Assembly (NCBI GenBank): GCA_905178155.1
Contig: CAJINV010000014.1
Coordinates: 1,567,984-1,631,983 of the forward strand
Reading direction: 5' to 3'
Source: Amoebophrya sp. A120
Lineage: Eukaryota > Sar > Dinophyceae > Syndiniales > Amoebophryaceae
Length of the DNA: 64,000 nucleotides
The notes below the pieces were generated by a model. That model worked only from the letters and a program-made list of their open reading frames with translations. It was not told where the DNA came from and ran no database searches. The translations under genes were made by a program, and so were the position numbers. Below are positions 51,601 through 60,904 of this stretch, piece by piece. The stretch's first letter is position 1. Every line of letters begins with the position of its first letter.

Positions 51601-53837
51601 GTGGGAAGATGAGCATGAGCGAAATCATGACGGGTATGAACTGCAAAAGTATCGTACTCGCATAAATGCATTACAAATTTCCTCAGCATGAGAAAAAAAT
51701 TTGTAATGCGGATTTAGCTTCAGAAAAAAATTTGTATATGCATGACTGCAATTACTACGAGTACGAGCACGATACTTTTGCACAGGATAACGGGGCACGG
51801 TGGGCAGCTGCAAGTGCAACAACATCTTCACCATCAGCATCAGGATGCTTATGGAATGCATGGCACCACTAATACTACCTTTGCTTCCACCACGAAAACA
51901 GATAAGAGGCACCTCGAACAACATCCACAAGAAACTTCTCTCGCTGAGGACCGACAGGTGAACGGTCAATATGAAAAATTGCAAAAGTTGTAATGTCGCA
52001 CTAGCCCCTGCCCCACAGCCAATAGGGGATGCATTTTCTTTTACAAGTTGAATTTGAAATTTCTTCAGCATCACAAAGAAATAACGCACTTTGACTCTGT
52101 CTTGGTGTTGGAGGTGAAGAGTTTCTTATTATTTAAGAAATGAGCAGGACTGCGACTGGTGTTATGCATGATTTGGAGTTCTGCTACTATGCAGCACGCT
52201 TGATGCGATTGCTTTTGCTATGAGTGCAATGCTTTTGCACAGGATTCTGACACTGCTCAACACGAGACCGCCACGTCAACAACTTCGGGTTCCGCCAAAC
52301 CGTCTTATGACCTGCAGAATGCGACAGCCATGTCTGAAGAAGATCTTATCACGTGCAAATAGGCTCCTCCTTGAAACAAGTCTGGACCTGCTTCGTGTAT
52401 GGGGTCGTCAACGTTGTATTTGCCTCAGACCGTAAAAAAAATTCTGCGCGCATTTTTTCGCGGCGCAAAGCTAGTAAACCTGTGCACGCTAGTGAGGGGC
52501 TGACTTGAACGCGGTTTGTTTTAGCTAGCTTGTCAGCAGCAGTGCTCTAGTAGGTAAGTGAGTATTGACGCGAAGGGGGGTGGGGCGCTGGGGGTTCTTC
52601 TGTGGCTGTTGTTTTCACCTAGAAAACGCCGGGCGCGCGCAATATTTTGCTCCGCTTCCCCGATTGCTCTCTCCGTGCAGGTATTTGCCGCTATGGCCTG
52701 GATCAGCGTGTGAGGCTGGCGCCCCGAGAGATGTCTACACAGGCCCTGGCCTCGTCGTCTCTAGCGGGCACCACGCATATATGTTGGCCGCGAAGGCCTT
52801 TCCGGAGCCCTTCCAAAAAGGGGGGGCCGGAGGGGTGCCCGGAACCCTAAAAAAAAGCCTATTGATTTTTCTTCGAATCACGATGGTGCTACCCCTCCCC
52901 AAAAGGGGTCCCGGAACCCCTCTGGGAACCCTTCCCGAAAGGCTCTCGGGCTTTTCGCATTCTGACGAAAAAGCCGCAAAGGCAAAAAGCGCGCGCGCCT
53001 GCCGGTACACGCGCGCACAGTTGCGCCAACTTAGAAACAAGGGAAGGCGCAGCCGCGGCCGGTTCCGTTTGCGCCCTCGACTCCGACCGACTTGCACAGA
53101 TTGAGGCCCATTGTCTAGCGGCTGGACTGCAAGAGGACCTGCTGCAGCACCTCCAAGCTGCAGGGGCACTCCGAGGCAACTCCGTGGAGCAGCAGCGCCG
53201 GATAGCTCCGTCTTTAGCCACTGAGAAGTGCTGCGAATATGCTATCTATTTCATTAGGTGTGCAACATAGTGGGGGGCTATACGTGTGCAACATGATGGA
53301 TATCAAATACAAAAAAAGGCGCGCGGAAAATTTTTTACAGCTTGAGGCAAATACAAGTTTGACGACGCCATATCGTGTTCTTGCTGATGAGTAACTAGTA
53401 CTTACCTGCATTGCAGAATAGCCGCTTGCGCGGCATATCAACAGCAGGAGAAGTTTATTTGCGTGTTTTTAGCTTCCTGCGTGATTTGATATTGTTTTTG
53501 ATTTCTATGTAGCACAATGAAGAACATGTTGATCATGATCTTCCACTTCGCACAACAAATAAACAGCCACTACTAGCTGCCAATCCACCTCTGTATCATG
53601 CTCATGCAATACAGATCTGCATCTTGCTCTCATGCGAATCTTGCATCACGAAGAAGAACCTAGACCCAAACACGATAATATTTGCAATGGTGCATAGATC
53701 TCCAGATACAACAGCAATTAGCAGCGAAGAAAAAGCAACAAGAAGAACAGGCCGAGTTTATTTCTGCGGCGGAAAGGGCGGCGCAGGTGAAGGCCAAAGC
53801 TGCAACCTGGAAGCCAAGTTTGCGGTTGCGGAGGTAA
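45683..53837 (+). CDS. Long low-complexity protein with acidic/helical C-terminus, introner-rich
   Basis: No family recognised. ATG 45683 (MRNKGRPLPAEDLNFIRG). Removing introners keeps one frame through GDGISGMDRIVNGG, LPPEEHVLPDQLPLVSHAAST, NVAILTMDPAPAVAAGDF, DYSPTDSQEEYEEEEEQYY, LQPGMMMYGSGGQDGRDL, GGNNSIPNLASADRG, MKDVVRMPSMTKAMDG, AAAAPALSAPITSTP and SEIMTGHGGQLQVQQHLH. It ends ATAMSEEDLQIQQQLAAKKK, AERAAQVKAKAATWKPSLR then TAA 53837. Two junctions (about 47225-47577 and about 48386-49567) are not resolved. The protein is His/Gln/Ser/Gly-rich with an acidic patch and a basic C-terminal helix. A disordered scaffold or RNA-associated role is only a guess. Its fragmentation and composition match the 35-44 kb gene. 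Confidence 0.6.
46101..46231 (+). mobile_element. Short family-B introner (131 bp)
   Basis: Left TATCAAATGCAAATTATATG then TCTGG; right ACTACGCATTTGCAATGCATA. A GT-AG intron 46091-46232 joins SGDG to ISGMDRI in frame. Confidence 0.7.
46403..46744 (+). mobile_element. Family-B introner (342 bp), non-canonical
   Basis: Exact TSD CACGT (46398-46402, 46745-46749). Left TATCAAATGCAAGTACTTCT, right GGTATATATGCAACGCATA. A nested hairpin CATGACGGCAAG / CTTGCCGTCATG lies at 46644-46694. Removal gives PEEHVLPDQL. Confidence 0.9.
46781..46889 (+). mobile_element. Family-C introner (109 bp)
   Basis: Exact TSD CCCAC (46776-46780, 46890-46894). Left TATCCACAGAAAAAAACCCA, right GGGTTTTTTCTGTGGATG. Removal gives PLVSHAASTTHH. 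Confidence 0.95.
46945..47096 (+). mobile_element. Family-A introner (152 bp)
   Basis: Left TATGCATTGCTAAAGTATCG, right TACTTGCAGTGGATA. TSD CCGTT/CCATT. Removal gives MSSNVAILTMDP. Confidence 0.8.
47597..47934 (+). mobile_element. Family-B introner (338 bp)
   Basis: Left TACGAATCGCAAAAAACGTC then TGG; right CCAGACATATTTGCAAAAAT then GCATA. Weak flank match CAAG. It is followed by exon MMNNNKNSGTTGGSW. Confidence 0.65.
48010..48335 (+). mobile_element. Family-B introner (326 bp)
   Basis: Exact TSD AGCCA (48005-48009, 48336-48340). Left TATCAAATTAGCAAACATTC, right GGTATTATTTGCAATGCATA with CCAGACCCAGA. Removal gives SPTDSQEEYEEE. Confidence 0.9.
48555..48720 (+). repeat. Direct repeat, copy 1 of pair
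   Basis: AAACATCACGAC ... GCGCATGATGGAATAAA ... GCGTGAAGTGCACCATCCCA recurs at 49434-49570 with small indels. The copies bracket about 700 bp of GC-rich sequence with repeated CTTCGCGCGGCGCCCC-like units. The whole lies in an unresolved intron of the 45.7-53.8 kb gene. Confidence 0.85.
49434..49570 (+). repeat. Direct repeat, copy 2 of pair
   Basis: Near-copy of 48555-48720. It ends just before the exon beginning VVATNGAPAGEM. Confidence 0.85.
49630..49738 (+). mobile_element. Family-C introner (109 bp), GT-AG
   Basis: Exact TSD GCCGG (49625-49629, 49739-49743). Left TATCCAGGAAAAAACACCCA, right GGGTGTTTTTTCCTGGATA. Same length as the copy at 46781. It joins LQPG to MMMYGS. Confidence 0.95.
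49774..50006 (+). mobile_element. Family-F introner (233 bp)
   Basis: Exact TSD TCAAG (49769-49773, 50007-50011). Left TATCCAACTGTGGAAAAACT, right AAGTTACTTATTTTTGCACA. Removal gives GSGGQDGRDL. Confidence 0.85.
50096..50438 (+). mobile_element. Family-F introner (343 bp)
   Basis: Left TATCCTGAGTAAAAACATCA, right GGACGTTTTTACGAAGGATA. TSD AAATA/AGATA. Removal gives GAGGNNSIPNL. Confidence 0.85.
50508..50872 (+). mobile_element. Family-B introner (365 bp)
   Basis: Left TATGCATTACAAATATGTCT, right AGACACATTTGCAACGCATA. TSD GATGT/AATGT. It joins TQMKD to V at the next exon. Confidence 0.9.
50879..51113 (+). other. Ordinary GT-AG intron, no TIR
   Basis: Donor GATGTG|GTATTTTT and acceptor CCCACAACAG join MKDV to VRMPSMTK in frame. 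No inverted ends recognised. Confidence 0.5.
51201..51513 (+). mobile_element. Family-B introner (313 bp)
   Basis: Exact TSD CGGCT (51196-51200, 51514-51518). Left TATCCATTGCAAGATATTCT, right AGCCCATTGTTTGCAGTCCA then TA. Removal gives AAAPALSAPITS. Confidence 0.9.
51635..51789 (+). mobile_element. Family-A introner (155 bp)
   Basis: Exact TSD ACGGG (51630-51634, 51790-51794). Left TATGAACTGCAAAAGTATCG, right CGATACTTTTGCACAGGATA. Nearly the same ends and core as the copy at 31414. Removal gives EIMTGHGGQL. Confidence 0.95.
51970..52246 (+). mobile_element. Family-A-like introner (about 277 bp)
   Basis: Left TATGAAAAATTGCAAAAG, right GCAATGCTTTTGCACAGGAT. TSD not clear. It joins DRQVNGQ to DTAQHETA in frame. 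Confidence 0.65.
52347..53696 (+). mobile_element. Giant family-B introner (1350 bp)
   Basis: Exact TSD GATCT (52342-52346, 53697-53701). Left TATCACGTGCAAATAGG, right ATAATATTTGCAATGGTGCA then TA, with CTAGACCCAAAC inside. A GC-rich interior (52560-53220) has an ORF of 179 codons with no recognised domain. Removal gives SEEDLQIQQQLAAK in frame. Confidence 0.8.
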
Positions 53838-55735
53838 AAGGTAACGCGCGAGAGGGGAACTATTTTCGCGATAGGCAGTTCTTGAGGATAATTTATTTTT
53901 ACTCAGTGTACTTATTTAAACTTGTTGTTGTTTTTCAATCAAGATCTCATGGCATGCGTAAAAGGGTACTGAACAAGGCTACTGGACAAAAAGGATTGAA
54001 CTTTCTCTCGTGCTATCAATATTGATAACAAGAATCCCTCGTCCACCTCCTCGGCAGATCATGAATGCAGCCCGCTTGATTTCTTTTTTTGACGAATCAT
54101 GAGCATGTAATTTTTACCTACAAAAATCGACGCGTGTTTCAGTTTAAGTAATATATTTGTAGTATACATTCGTTAGTTTTAAAGCAAACAGGTGAAGAAC
54201 TCTTTGAGCAACCAAAGACGCTGCCATTTTGTTTTTTTCATCATTTTCGGTTCTTGTCGATGAGATAGAAATTTTCGCTTTTCAACAATGTTCTCGATGT
54301 CTTGATATTGATGTCTGCTGAAGAACTGATAGAGTACCATTATGCGTCGAAATGTTACTAGCGAAGAGCCGCTAATAATGTCAGAGTTGTTCATCTTTCG
54401 AGGAGAATGCAAGACTGCACTCTAGCGAAACGAAGAAACAAAACAGAAAACAAGACACACCCACGACGACCCGTCAGACTTTCTTTTTCAGTACTATCAT
54501 TATGATATCGCCATTGATGCTGGGGCTCGCTCCCTCCCCAGATCGAGAGCTTTTGCTTTTCACAAGAATTAGAAAAGTCGGCCGCGCCGCCGCCGCCTTC
54601 TGGTTTGCTGGGAAGTGAGTGGCATACCCTCGTCCCGACGTCCATGCTGCGTCCTCAGAAGTAGGGAGATCGTCCTCGGTCCTTGGTGAATAAAAATCGT
54701 ACTTAGAAGCAAGTCGAAACTATCGCTCCGCAGGTCGTGCTGACAATCCCGCCTGCTAGTCCTGTCGCAAAAACAAAACTAGAGCAACGCACGCGCGTCG
54801 GTGCATCGTGAAGGTGCTACTTGGATTTTTGATGAGGCGTAGTGGTTATTGTTTATTAGTCGACTTGTCCATCATGCGATCATCTGGCTTTATTTCATTG
54901 CAAAGCACTTCGTGCGACATATACATAAGAAGTGTGCCTCCTAGTGATCGCTCCACGTGATCGGTAGTACGAGAATGGGCAAAAGTAAAAAAACAAATGT
55001 TGGCGCCGACGGTCGTCGGTTTCTCCTCGTCTACAACTGTGGCAAAGTCGTTGCTGCAGCATCGGTGTTTTTATTTCCGAAGGCATCGGTAGTACGTTGA
55101 CGCTGGTTCATATCTTTCTTGATCGATGAAGTTACCACTTCGCATAGCTTTTTCATTCGACCTGAGATACCATGAACAAGCCTCCTGGTAGAACAGTTCC
55201 CGCAACACATAACTTCTCCCGCAATTATTTTGCTAGATTGTTTGCGACCCTTTAAACTTGCAAACCTCTAAACCTCTGCGCCAAAGCTGGCACACTGCCA
55301 CTGCTAGAAGAAGTGTTTTGCTCTGCCTAGTCGCATTTCGACGAAGTTGAGTCAAGGTTGTTTCCCCTACCCCTTCTCTATTTTTTAAAAATAATTTTTC
55401 GCTTTGGACACCTAGAAGCCTCGTCGCTAGCCTTTCGAAATAGTTTTGGACCTTCTTCTTGCTAAACGTGCCAGCTTTGAGTATAGCGCTTTTTTGTTTG
55501 TTCATCTCCCTTGCTAAACATAGCAACTCTGGCCGTCTTCTTGCTAATCACTATAGAAGCAGCTCTAAGGACATTTATCCTTCGACTCTCGGCGTCCTGT
55601 TCTTAAATCAGGCTAGTTTATACCTGTGCTATTTTTATTCGTGTAATTCTCTTCATATTTGTTCTGCGCCTCCAACTCCCTCTTGACAATTTATTTGGAT
55701 TTCCCCGCCCTTCGCGTTTCCATACAACAGGCAGA
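53838..55735 (+). other. Intergenic with one dispersed repeat copy
   Basis: No supported gene. It holds copy 1 of the repeat shared with 60905-61440. Confidence 0.45.
54365..54890 (+). repeat. Dispersed duplication, copy 1
   Basis: Shares with 60905-61440 an ordered series of matches: GTCAGACTTTCTTTTTCAGT, TCCCGACGTCCATGCTGCGT, CAAAACTAG and AGAGCAACGCACGC, and GCATCGTGAAGGT/GCGTCGTGAAGGT. Coding capacity is not conserved between copies. Confidence 0.85.
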
Positions 55736-58122
55736 ATGCTAATGCAACGCATGAGAGTGCCAGGCTCGAAATTGACAAAGTTGAAAAAGTAGCAACATCC
55801 TGCAACGCAGAAAATCCGGGGCACAGAGTGCCAGTCTTGCAGAGCAGAAAGCGAGTGAATCGCAAATGGGTATGGGATTTAAGAAGCCCCAAAGTTTGTC
55901 AGTCATCTTATGGACCGCACTTAGAGTTTGCAACTTTGGCCGAGCTGCAATCTAGCTTAATATGCATCGCGAGTAATTATTTCAACTTTGTCGATTTCGA
56001 GCCTGACGGTTTCACGCAGCGCGCAACAGTTCTTCTGTTTGGCCTCGGGATAGCGACGCCTCCTGCTCCAGCAGCTGCAAAAATTTCTCTTACTTTATAT
56101 GGCGTTCTCAATGTTACATTCTCAACTGTTACATGATTTGTCATGCAAAATAAGCATCGACGTCCAGTCCACACGGTGCAGCTACTTTGCGTGACAAATT
56201 TCGGCAGGGCTACACAGCATGGGAATCTGTGCCGAATTTGTAACGCAAGAGTTGCAAGATCCGGCCTTTGTTTCTTGCTGTTGCCAGCATGGCAAATCCA
56301 TGTAACTCATATAGCTACAATAAAGCTCATCCCGCAGCCGTCCCAGGAGCTTCTTGTGGTTGTCTCTCGGTAGGGATCGCTTTGCCCGTGCGTATTCCAC
56401 TCAGAGTTTGCTGCGTAGGTGGTTACCGTTTGGAGCTTTTAGAATAGAAAGAAATGGGACGCCCTGCCCTTAGCCTTCCAACGTGACAAATGAAGTTGAG
56501 AACGTAACAAGTTGAGAGTGTAACAATTGAGAATCCCATACTTCAAAGCCTGGACGCAGCGGTGAAGCGGACTCCTGTATGGGTGTGTCAGGATTGAAAT
56601 CGAAAAAGTTGCAGCAGCTTGTAATGCATAAAATCGATGCCAAGCAATCGGATCCACGGTTTCTAGACGGTGCGCGAAAAATTTTGTCCGTACCGGAGGC
56701 CAGTTTGTCATGCTGTTTAGGGAAAAGGGAAAGGGGCTCCCCTCTGCGATGCTAATCAGCAGCCCAATTCTCCACCCTTGCCAGTGCTACAATGCCCCTC
56801 CCTTGCGTCCTCTGCAATAGAGGCAGTGTCTGCTTCTGCGTTGCATTTTATGCATGACAAACCATTTCCACTTTCAGGACGATTTCGATCCTGACGCACC
56901 CATATCCTGGCGTCAATGGTTACAGGATGCTGGCGATGGCCACGAGCATCTTGCCTATCGCATTAGCGTTTCCGCTGTTTTAGACTGGGCGAAACACCAG
57001 CCGTACTGGACGGAATTAGCTAAGACGCAGCCCAAGGAAACGGGCAAAGCGCTTCTTGAAGAGCGAAATTGCGAGAAATGTAGCACAGCTGACAAACCAG
57101 GGGCGTGGTGGAAAAGCAAGCTGGACGGCGACCTAGAGGAAATTGCGAAAATGTACACAGAGATTGCCCAACTGGACGGCGGAGTTTCTGCCGAGGTTCG
57201 AGAGGTCGTCACGCGGGCCGCGCAAAATATAAAAGAGGGTCTAACGGCCAGCAGGGTTCTGGACAGCAAGGCCCCGCCAGGGTTCTGGACAAGCCCGGAA
57301 GTCCAGGGCTCCTGTAGCGGTACCGTGCCACAAGAGGACGCCAACTTTTTGGAGCTGGGTCCGAATCGAAATCGTGACGATGTCTACCTGAAGCTGCTCG
57401 AATATGCGACGGAGCTGCCGAAGGAGCTCGCTGCGTGGCAACTCATGGACTACAAGCAGACAAGCGATGCCGTGACCAGAAACATTCGAAGCGCATACCT
57501 GACGCAGGCGACGATATCCGAGCGCATCGCAGACCACCGGATGAAGTCCGGGACTGATCATGGAGAAGATGCTGTAACTCAGTTTCTCCGAAGCACCCTG
57601 ATGAATACCAATCAAGTGGTCACAATTGCCGACGCCGCGAGGGTGGCGGTAGATAGGTATAGGCCTGCAACAGGCAGCCAGGTCCCGGTCGTGCCGATTC
57701 CCGCCGGAACTGTCGCGCTTTTCGGTATCACTCGAGCAAATGTTTGCGGTAGTACACAGCCGCTCACTGGTGAAGGTCGTCCCTCGGACTTGGAGAGATC
57801 CCTGACAGAGATGGCAGAGAAAGCTGAATATTATCGCGGACTGGATATCGCCGGCAGTATTCAGGAAGCTGATGAAGAAGCACAAGCGGTAGACAGTAGA
57901 AGGGCAAGACTTTCGTGTCTTCACGGTGTGAAGTACATGCTGGAATTTCTTGAAGGTCTTGTCCACGATAAAGAAAGGTTTGCGCCTGATCGCCCCTTCG
58001 TGTTGCGTATCCACATGTGGGAGGGCGTGGCGCGCCAACTGACTCCACAGGCCGCCCACTTTTACGAGTCGCTGCATAAGGGGCTCTACGACTTTTACGA
58101 TCACCCACGGCGCTCGCGCTAA
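55736..58122 (+). CDS. Secreted protein of unknown family
   Basis: ATG 55736 is followed across a family-E introner by a clear signal peptide, MLMQRATVLLFGLGIATPPA, cut likely after PAAA. Exons are 55736-55750, 56023-56097, 56546-56577 and 56905-58122. Joins give KISLTSKPGRSGEADSWRQWLQD. The mature part is mainly helical and soluble, with a few Cys (ERNCEKCSTAD). Segments include LDGDLEEIAKMYTEIAQLDGG, EVREVVTRAAQNIKEG and DVYLKLLEYATELPKEL. The end HFYESLHKGLYDFYDHPRRSR is followed by TAA 58120-58122. I recognise no domain. The third exon also opens at 56854, but that codes from within the introner. The antisense ORF 57241-58137 is rejected as a shadow. The coding region may continue by splicing into 58150 onward. 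Confidence 0.7.
55751..56016 (+). mobile_element. Family-E introner (266 bp)
   Basis: Left ATGAGAGTGCCAGGCTCG then AAATTGACAAAGTTGAAA; right TTTCAACTTTGTCGATTTCG then AGCCTGACGGTTTCACG. TSD CAACGC/CAGCGC. It splits the signal peptide (MLMQ-RATVLL). Confidence 0.85.
56098..56540 (+). mobile_element. Family-G introner (443 bp)
   Basis: Left TATGGCGTTCTCAATGTTAC, then ATTCTCAACTGTTACATG; right GAGAGTGTAACAATTGAGAA then TCCCATA. TSD CTTTA/CTTCA. It is related to the copy at 35368. Confidence 0.9.
56578..56904 (+). mobile_element. Family-E introner (327 bp)
   Basis: Exact TSD TCCTG (56573-56577, 56905-56909). Left TATGGGTGTGTCAGGATTG, right CGATCCTGACGCACCCATA. Removal gives GEADSWRQWLQ. Confidence 0.95.
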
Positions 58123-58149
58123 TTTTTTCAAGCGCATTCGCCTCGAGAT

Positions 58150-60112
58150 TGGTCATACCCCCAGGCTGCCCTTTGTGGTCGCTGTCTGACCTCCCCAAAA
58201 ATGCCGACGCCGAGCGAGAGCCGCGAGATCTGCTTGCTCCTCAGCCAAAAGGTCAGCGTGAAAAGATTAACTACTGGAACACCGCGGCTGGACTTAGCAA
58301 CGAAACGCCGCCGAAGCAGAAGTCGAAGGGGAAGGCCAAGGCTGAGCCTAAGAAGTGCCTGGAGGAGGGACAGTTCGCGCGCCTTCTCCTGAGCATTCCT
58401 TGGGCTCAAAAAGTCTGCAGCGTGAACGCGCACTCCAACATGATGATCCAGCCAGGATATAACGTAGAGCGAGGAAGTGCAGAGAGCCCTCGCGACGATT
58501 TTCAACACAGAACAGCACTGCCCCCGGAAGGAACGATATTACAGTGAAAAATGCCCCCACCCCCAAAGTTGCAACTATTTCTGAAGCGAACAAGTTTCCA
58601 AATGAAAAAGAAAACTCTTTGTCATGCATGATATGAAAGGAGTACGAATCTTTCTGATGCAGAGTCTACGCGTATAAAGCACCGCTTGCATGAGCATGAC
58701 GCGTGCCGCTCTTGTTGCTGGGGTCTTTTGCAATGCAAATTTTTGCTATTTGCGAGACGATTGAAAATGATCTGCGACGCTGATAGAAGATGCAAGGGGC
58801 CCAGTGCTTCACTTGGAAAGGGTTGCGGTTGCACCACAAATGCTCCCAAGTTCTGGGGCAGTAGCGTTTTTCATTGTAATAGTCTGAGTTGCAGCCTCAG
58901 TGTAGGCGTTGACGGCGCGGGCGCTTTGCGATTAAACAACAGCGCCGAGGCTGTTCGTGCCATGTTGTCAAGATATTTTGGAATTGTTTTTCCTGAAGAC
59001 CACGATAGGAGCGCGCAAGCGCACTCTGGTCGAATCTGCGCCGCTGCAGGTGGATCACCAACGCTGTCCCCCTGCTCGAGCTTGGATAGAGCCACGTCGC
59101 CTATTTCTCCCACACAGAGCAACAAGCGAAGCCGCAGCAAGAGCCGCAGCGGGAACGAGAGCCGCCTCCGCCACAGCGGAAACCGCAGCAGGAGCAGCAG
59201 CAGGGGCCGTCGCGTGAAATCTGGGACGGCGGGTGTCCGCCCCGTTTCGACACATTGCGCGAAAGTAGAGCATACCAATCGCAAACGTTTCTGGGTCTGG
59301 AAGGATGCAGCTTCTTGTCGCGCGAAGTCTCCACGACAAAAAAATCTGTATTGTATGAACGCCAAAAGCTAAGCCCACTTGTTGCCATGCAAAAGGCCGA
59401 CTTTTCGCGCGGGATAAGCATGAGGAAGGTCTCGCAGCATCTGTGATGCTTGTGTGTGCATTCCAGACCATGCGCATGGTCCGCGAGCTGCACGAGGACA
59501 AGTTTCGTTGCACCCTTCCAGACCCAGACACATTTGCAATGGATAGAAGACAGCGCACAACAGCCTATGTTGGGGAGGGCGACGACCGACACTCAGCTAG
59601 AGCTAGAAGCACACCGACAGCGTCGCTCTCGGGCCCGTGACTCGTCTGACTTTAGCCGCAGCAGAAGCCGTTCCGTGAAATCTGGGGGGATGAAGCATTG
59701 TGCGAATATCAATTGCAGATATGTCTGGAGCTCGAACAAGGAAGGACGCAGCTTGTCGTGCGAAATCTCCACGAAAAAAAATCTGTGTTGCATGAACGCC
59801 AAAAGCTGCCCACTTGTGGCTCGTCTCCAAAAGGCTGACTTCTCGCGCGGGATAGCCATGAGGAAGGTCTCGCAGCATCTGTGATGCTTGTGTGTGCATT
59901 CCAGACCATGCGCATGGTTCGCGAGTTGCACGAGGACAAGTTTCCCACCCTTCCAGACCCAGACATATTTGCTCTGGATAGAAGACAGCGCGCAACAGCC
60001 TATGTTGGGGAGGGCGACGACCGACACTCAGCTAGTACCCCGACAGTGTCGCTCTCGGGCCAGTGACTCGCTTGACTTTACTTCTAGTAAGTCACTAGTA
60101 CGAGTTCGTTGA
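58150..60112 (+). CDS. SR-repeat protein exons with duplicated exon-introner unit
   Basis: Coding blocks lie at about 58150-58536, 58881-59270, 59546-59706 and 59981-60112 (TGA). They read NADAEREPRDLLAPQPKGQR, CLEEGQFARLLLSIPWAQKV, LSVGVDGAGALRLNNSAEAV and YFGIVFPEDHDRSAQAH. Arg/Ser tracts follow (SNKRSRSKSRSGNESR, SRSSSRGRRVKSG). Then EDSAQQPMLGRATTDTQ occurs twice, each time after an introner. No start codon was found, so this may be the 3' part of the preceding gene or a separate gene. The RS composition suggests a splicing- or RNA-associated protein, but no RRM is seen. The last two units are a tandem duplication of each other. Confidence 0.5.
58537..58881 (+). mobile_element. Family-F introner (345 bp)
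   Basis: Left TATTACAGTGAAAAATGCCC, right GTAGCGTTTTTCATTGTAAT then A, with CCCCCACCCCCAAAG / TTCTGGGGCAG. TSD not clear. Both flanking exons are in the same frame. Confidence 0.75.
59273..59545 (+). mobile_element. Family-B introner, duplicate 1 (273 bp)
   Basis: Left TACCAATCGCAAACGTTTCT, right AGACACATTTGCAATGGATA, with TGGGTCTGGAAGG / CCTTCCAGACCCA. It is nearly the same internally as 59707-59980. Confidence 0.85.
59707..59980 (+). mobile_element. Family-B introner, duplicate 2 (274 bp)
   Basis: Left TATCAATTGCAGATATGTCT, right AGACATATTTGCTCTGGATA. Its right flank GAAGACAGCG is the same as that of duplicate 1. This reflects exon-intron duplication rather than independent insertion. Confidence 0.85.
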
Positions 60113-60186
60113 TTTATTTATGAACAGCGTCCCAAAACCTTTCAATTAAAATTTACCGTCTTTCGGTCCCCCCCTCGATAAATTAG

Positions 60187-60315
60187 ATAGCTGGGATTTT
60201 TGGACTCCTACCTAGATACGGTAGTAGATACCAGGCTGGTATATCTTGGATCTGTGGACCCCTGCCAAGGATACAAGCTTGGATTTTTGGACCCCTGCCA
60301 AGGATACGAGCTCGA
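60187..60315 (+). repeat. Short tandem repeat, GGACCCCTGCCAAGGATAC
   Basis: Two clear copies of TGGACCCCTGCCAAGGATAC (60255 and 60290) and one degenerate copy (TGGACTCCTACCTAGATAC, near 60198). Confidence 0.8.
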
Positions 60316-60463
60316 AGCTGGCAGCTTCAAGCTTGTAAGTATCTGCCTTACAACCCAACTGCTCCTTGCCATCTTTTTTTGTACCTCCACTAAGCTTTTT
60401 TCGTGTTGCTGCAGTACTACTTTTCGAACATTGAAAAAAGAGAAAATATGAACGAACAAAACC

Positions 60464-60477
60464 CTAAACCCTAAAAA
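60464..60477 (+). repeat. Interstitial telomere-type repeat (CCCTAAA)2
   Basis: AAACCCTAAACCCTAAA matches the TTTAGGG telomere repeat of plants and many alveolates. Only two units, not a telomere. Confidence 0.6.
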
Positions 60478-60904
60478 TAAAAAAGATGCATAACAACTGA
60501 CGAAGCTGGTTGATGATGTTGAAGACTAGCGCTGTGATGAACTGGTAAGAATTCCCCATTTGGAATCGTGCGCAGTCAGCTACGCTGATTGTGATTGCGA
60601 GTGTAGTTTTTGCGTCGACATGATCTATGATCAACATACCAAGACGTCTAAACCTACAGGAAGACACTCTGCTATCGTTTCGATCGCCTGCTGATCATTG
60701 AAAAATCCTCTGAAGAACTCCTTCACGGTTCGGGAATAAAAAGCAATGATAAGTAATAGAAAAAATAAGCAGGCTGCTTATAGTACATAACTCATACTGA
60801 CAACAAGATGAGCAGGCTGCGCATACATACACTGCAACTGATTACACTGGCGCAGGCGAGTCGTTAACGTTATAAACAAAAATGAGCAACAAGATGAAAA
60901 TCAC

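Larger units (their letters stand above)
59240..60070 (+). repeat. Tandem exon-introner duplication (two units of about 440 bp)
   Basis: The segment from CACATTGCGCGAAAG to GCTCTCGGGCCCGTGACTCG recurs from about 59694 to 60068. It includes AGGAAGGTCTCGCAGCATCT, GTGTGCATTCCAGACCATGC and CCTATGTTGGGGAGGGCGAC in both. Confidence 0.85.

Noticed and set aside
57241-58137. 298-codon antisense ORF over the secreted-protein exon
   Set aside because: The sense frame connects through three exact or near-exact TSD junctions to a signal peptide.
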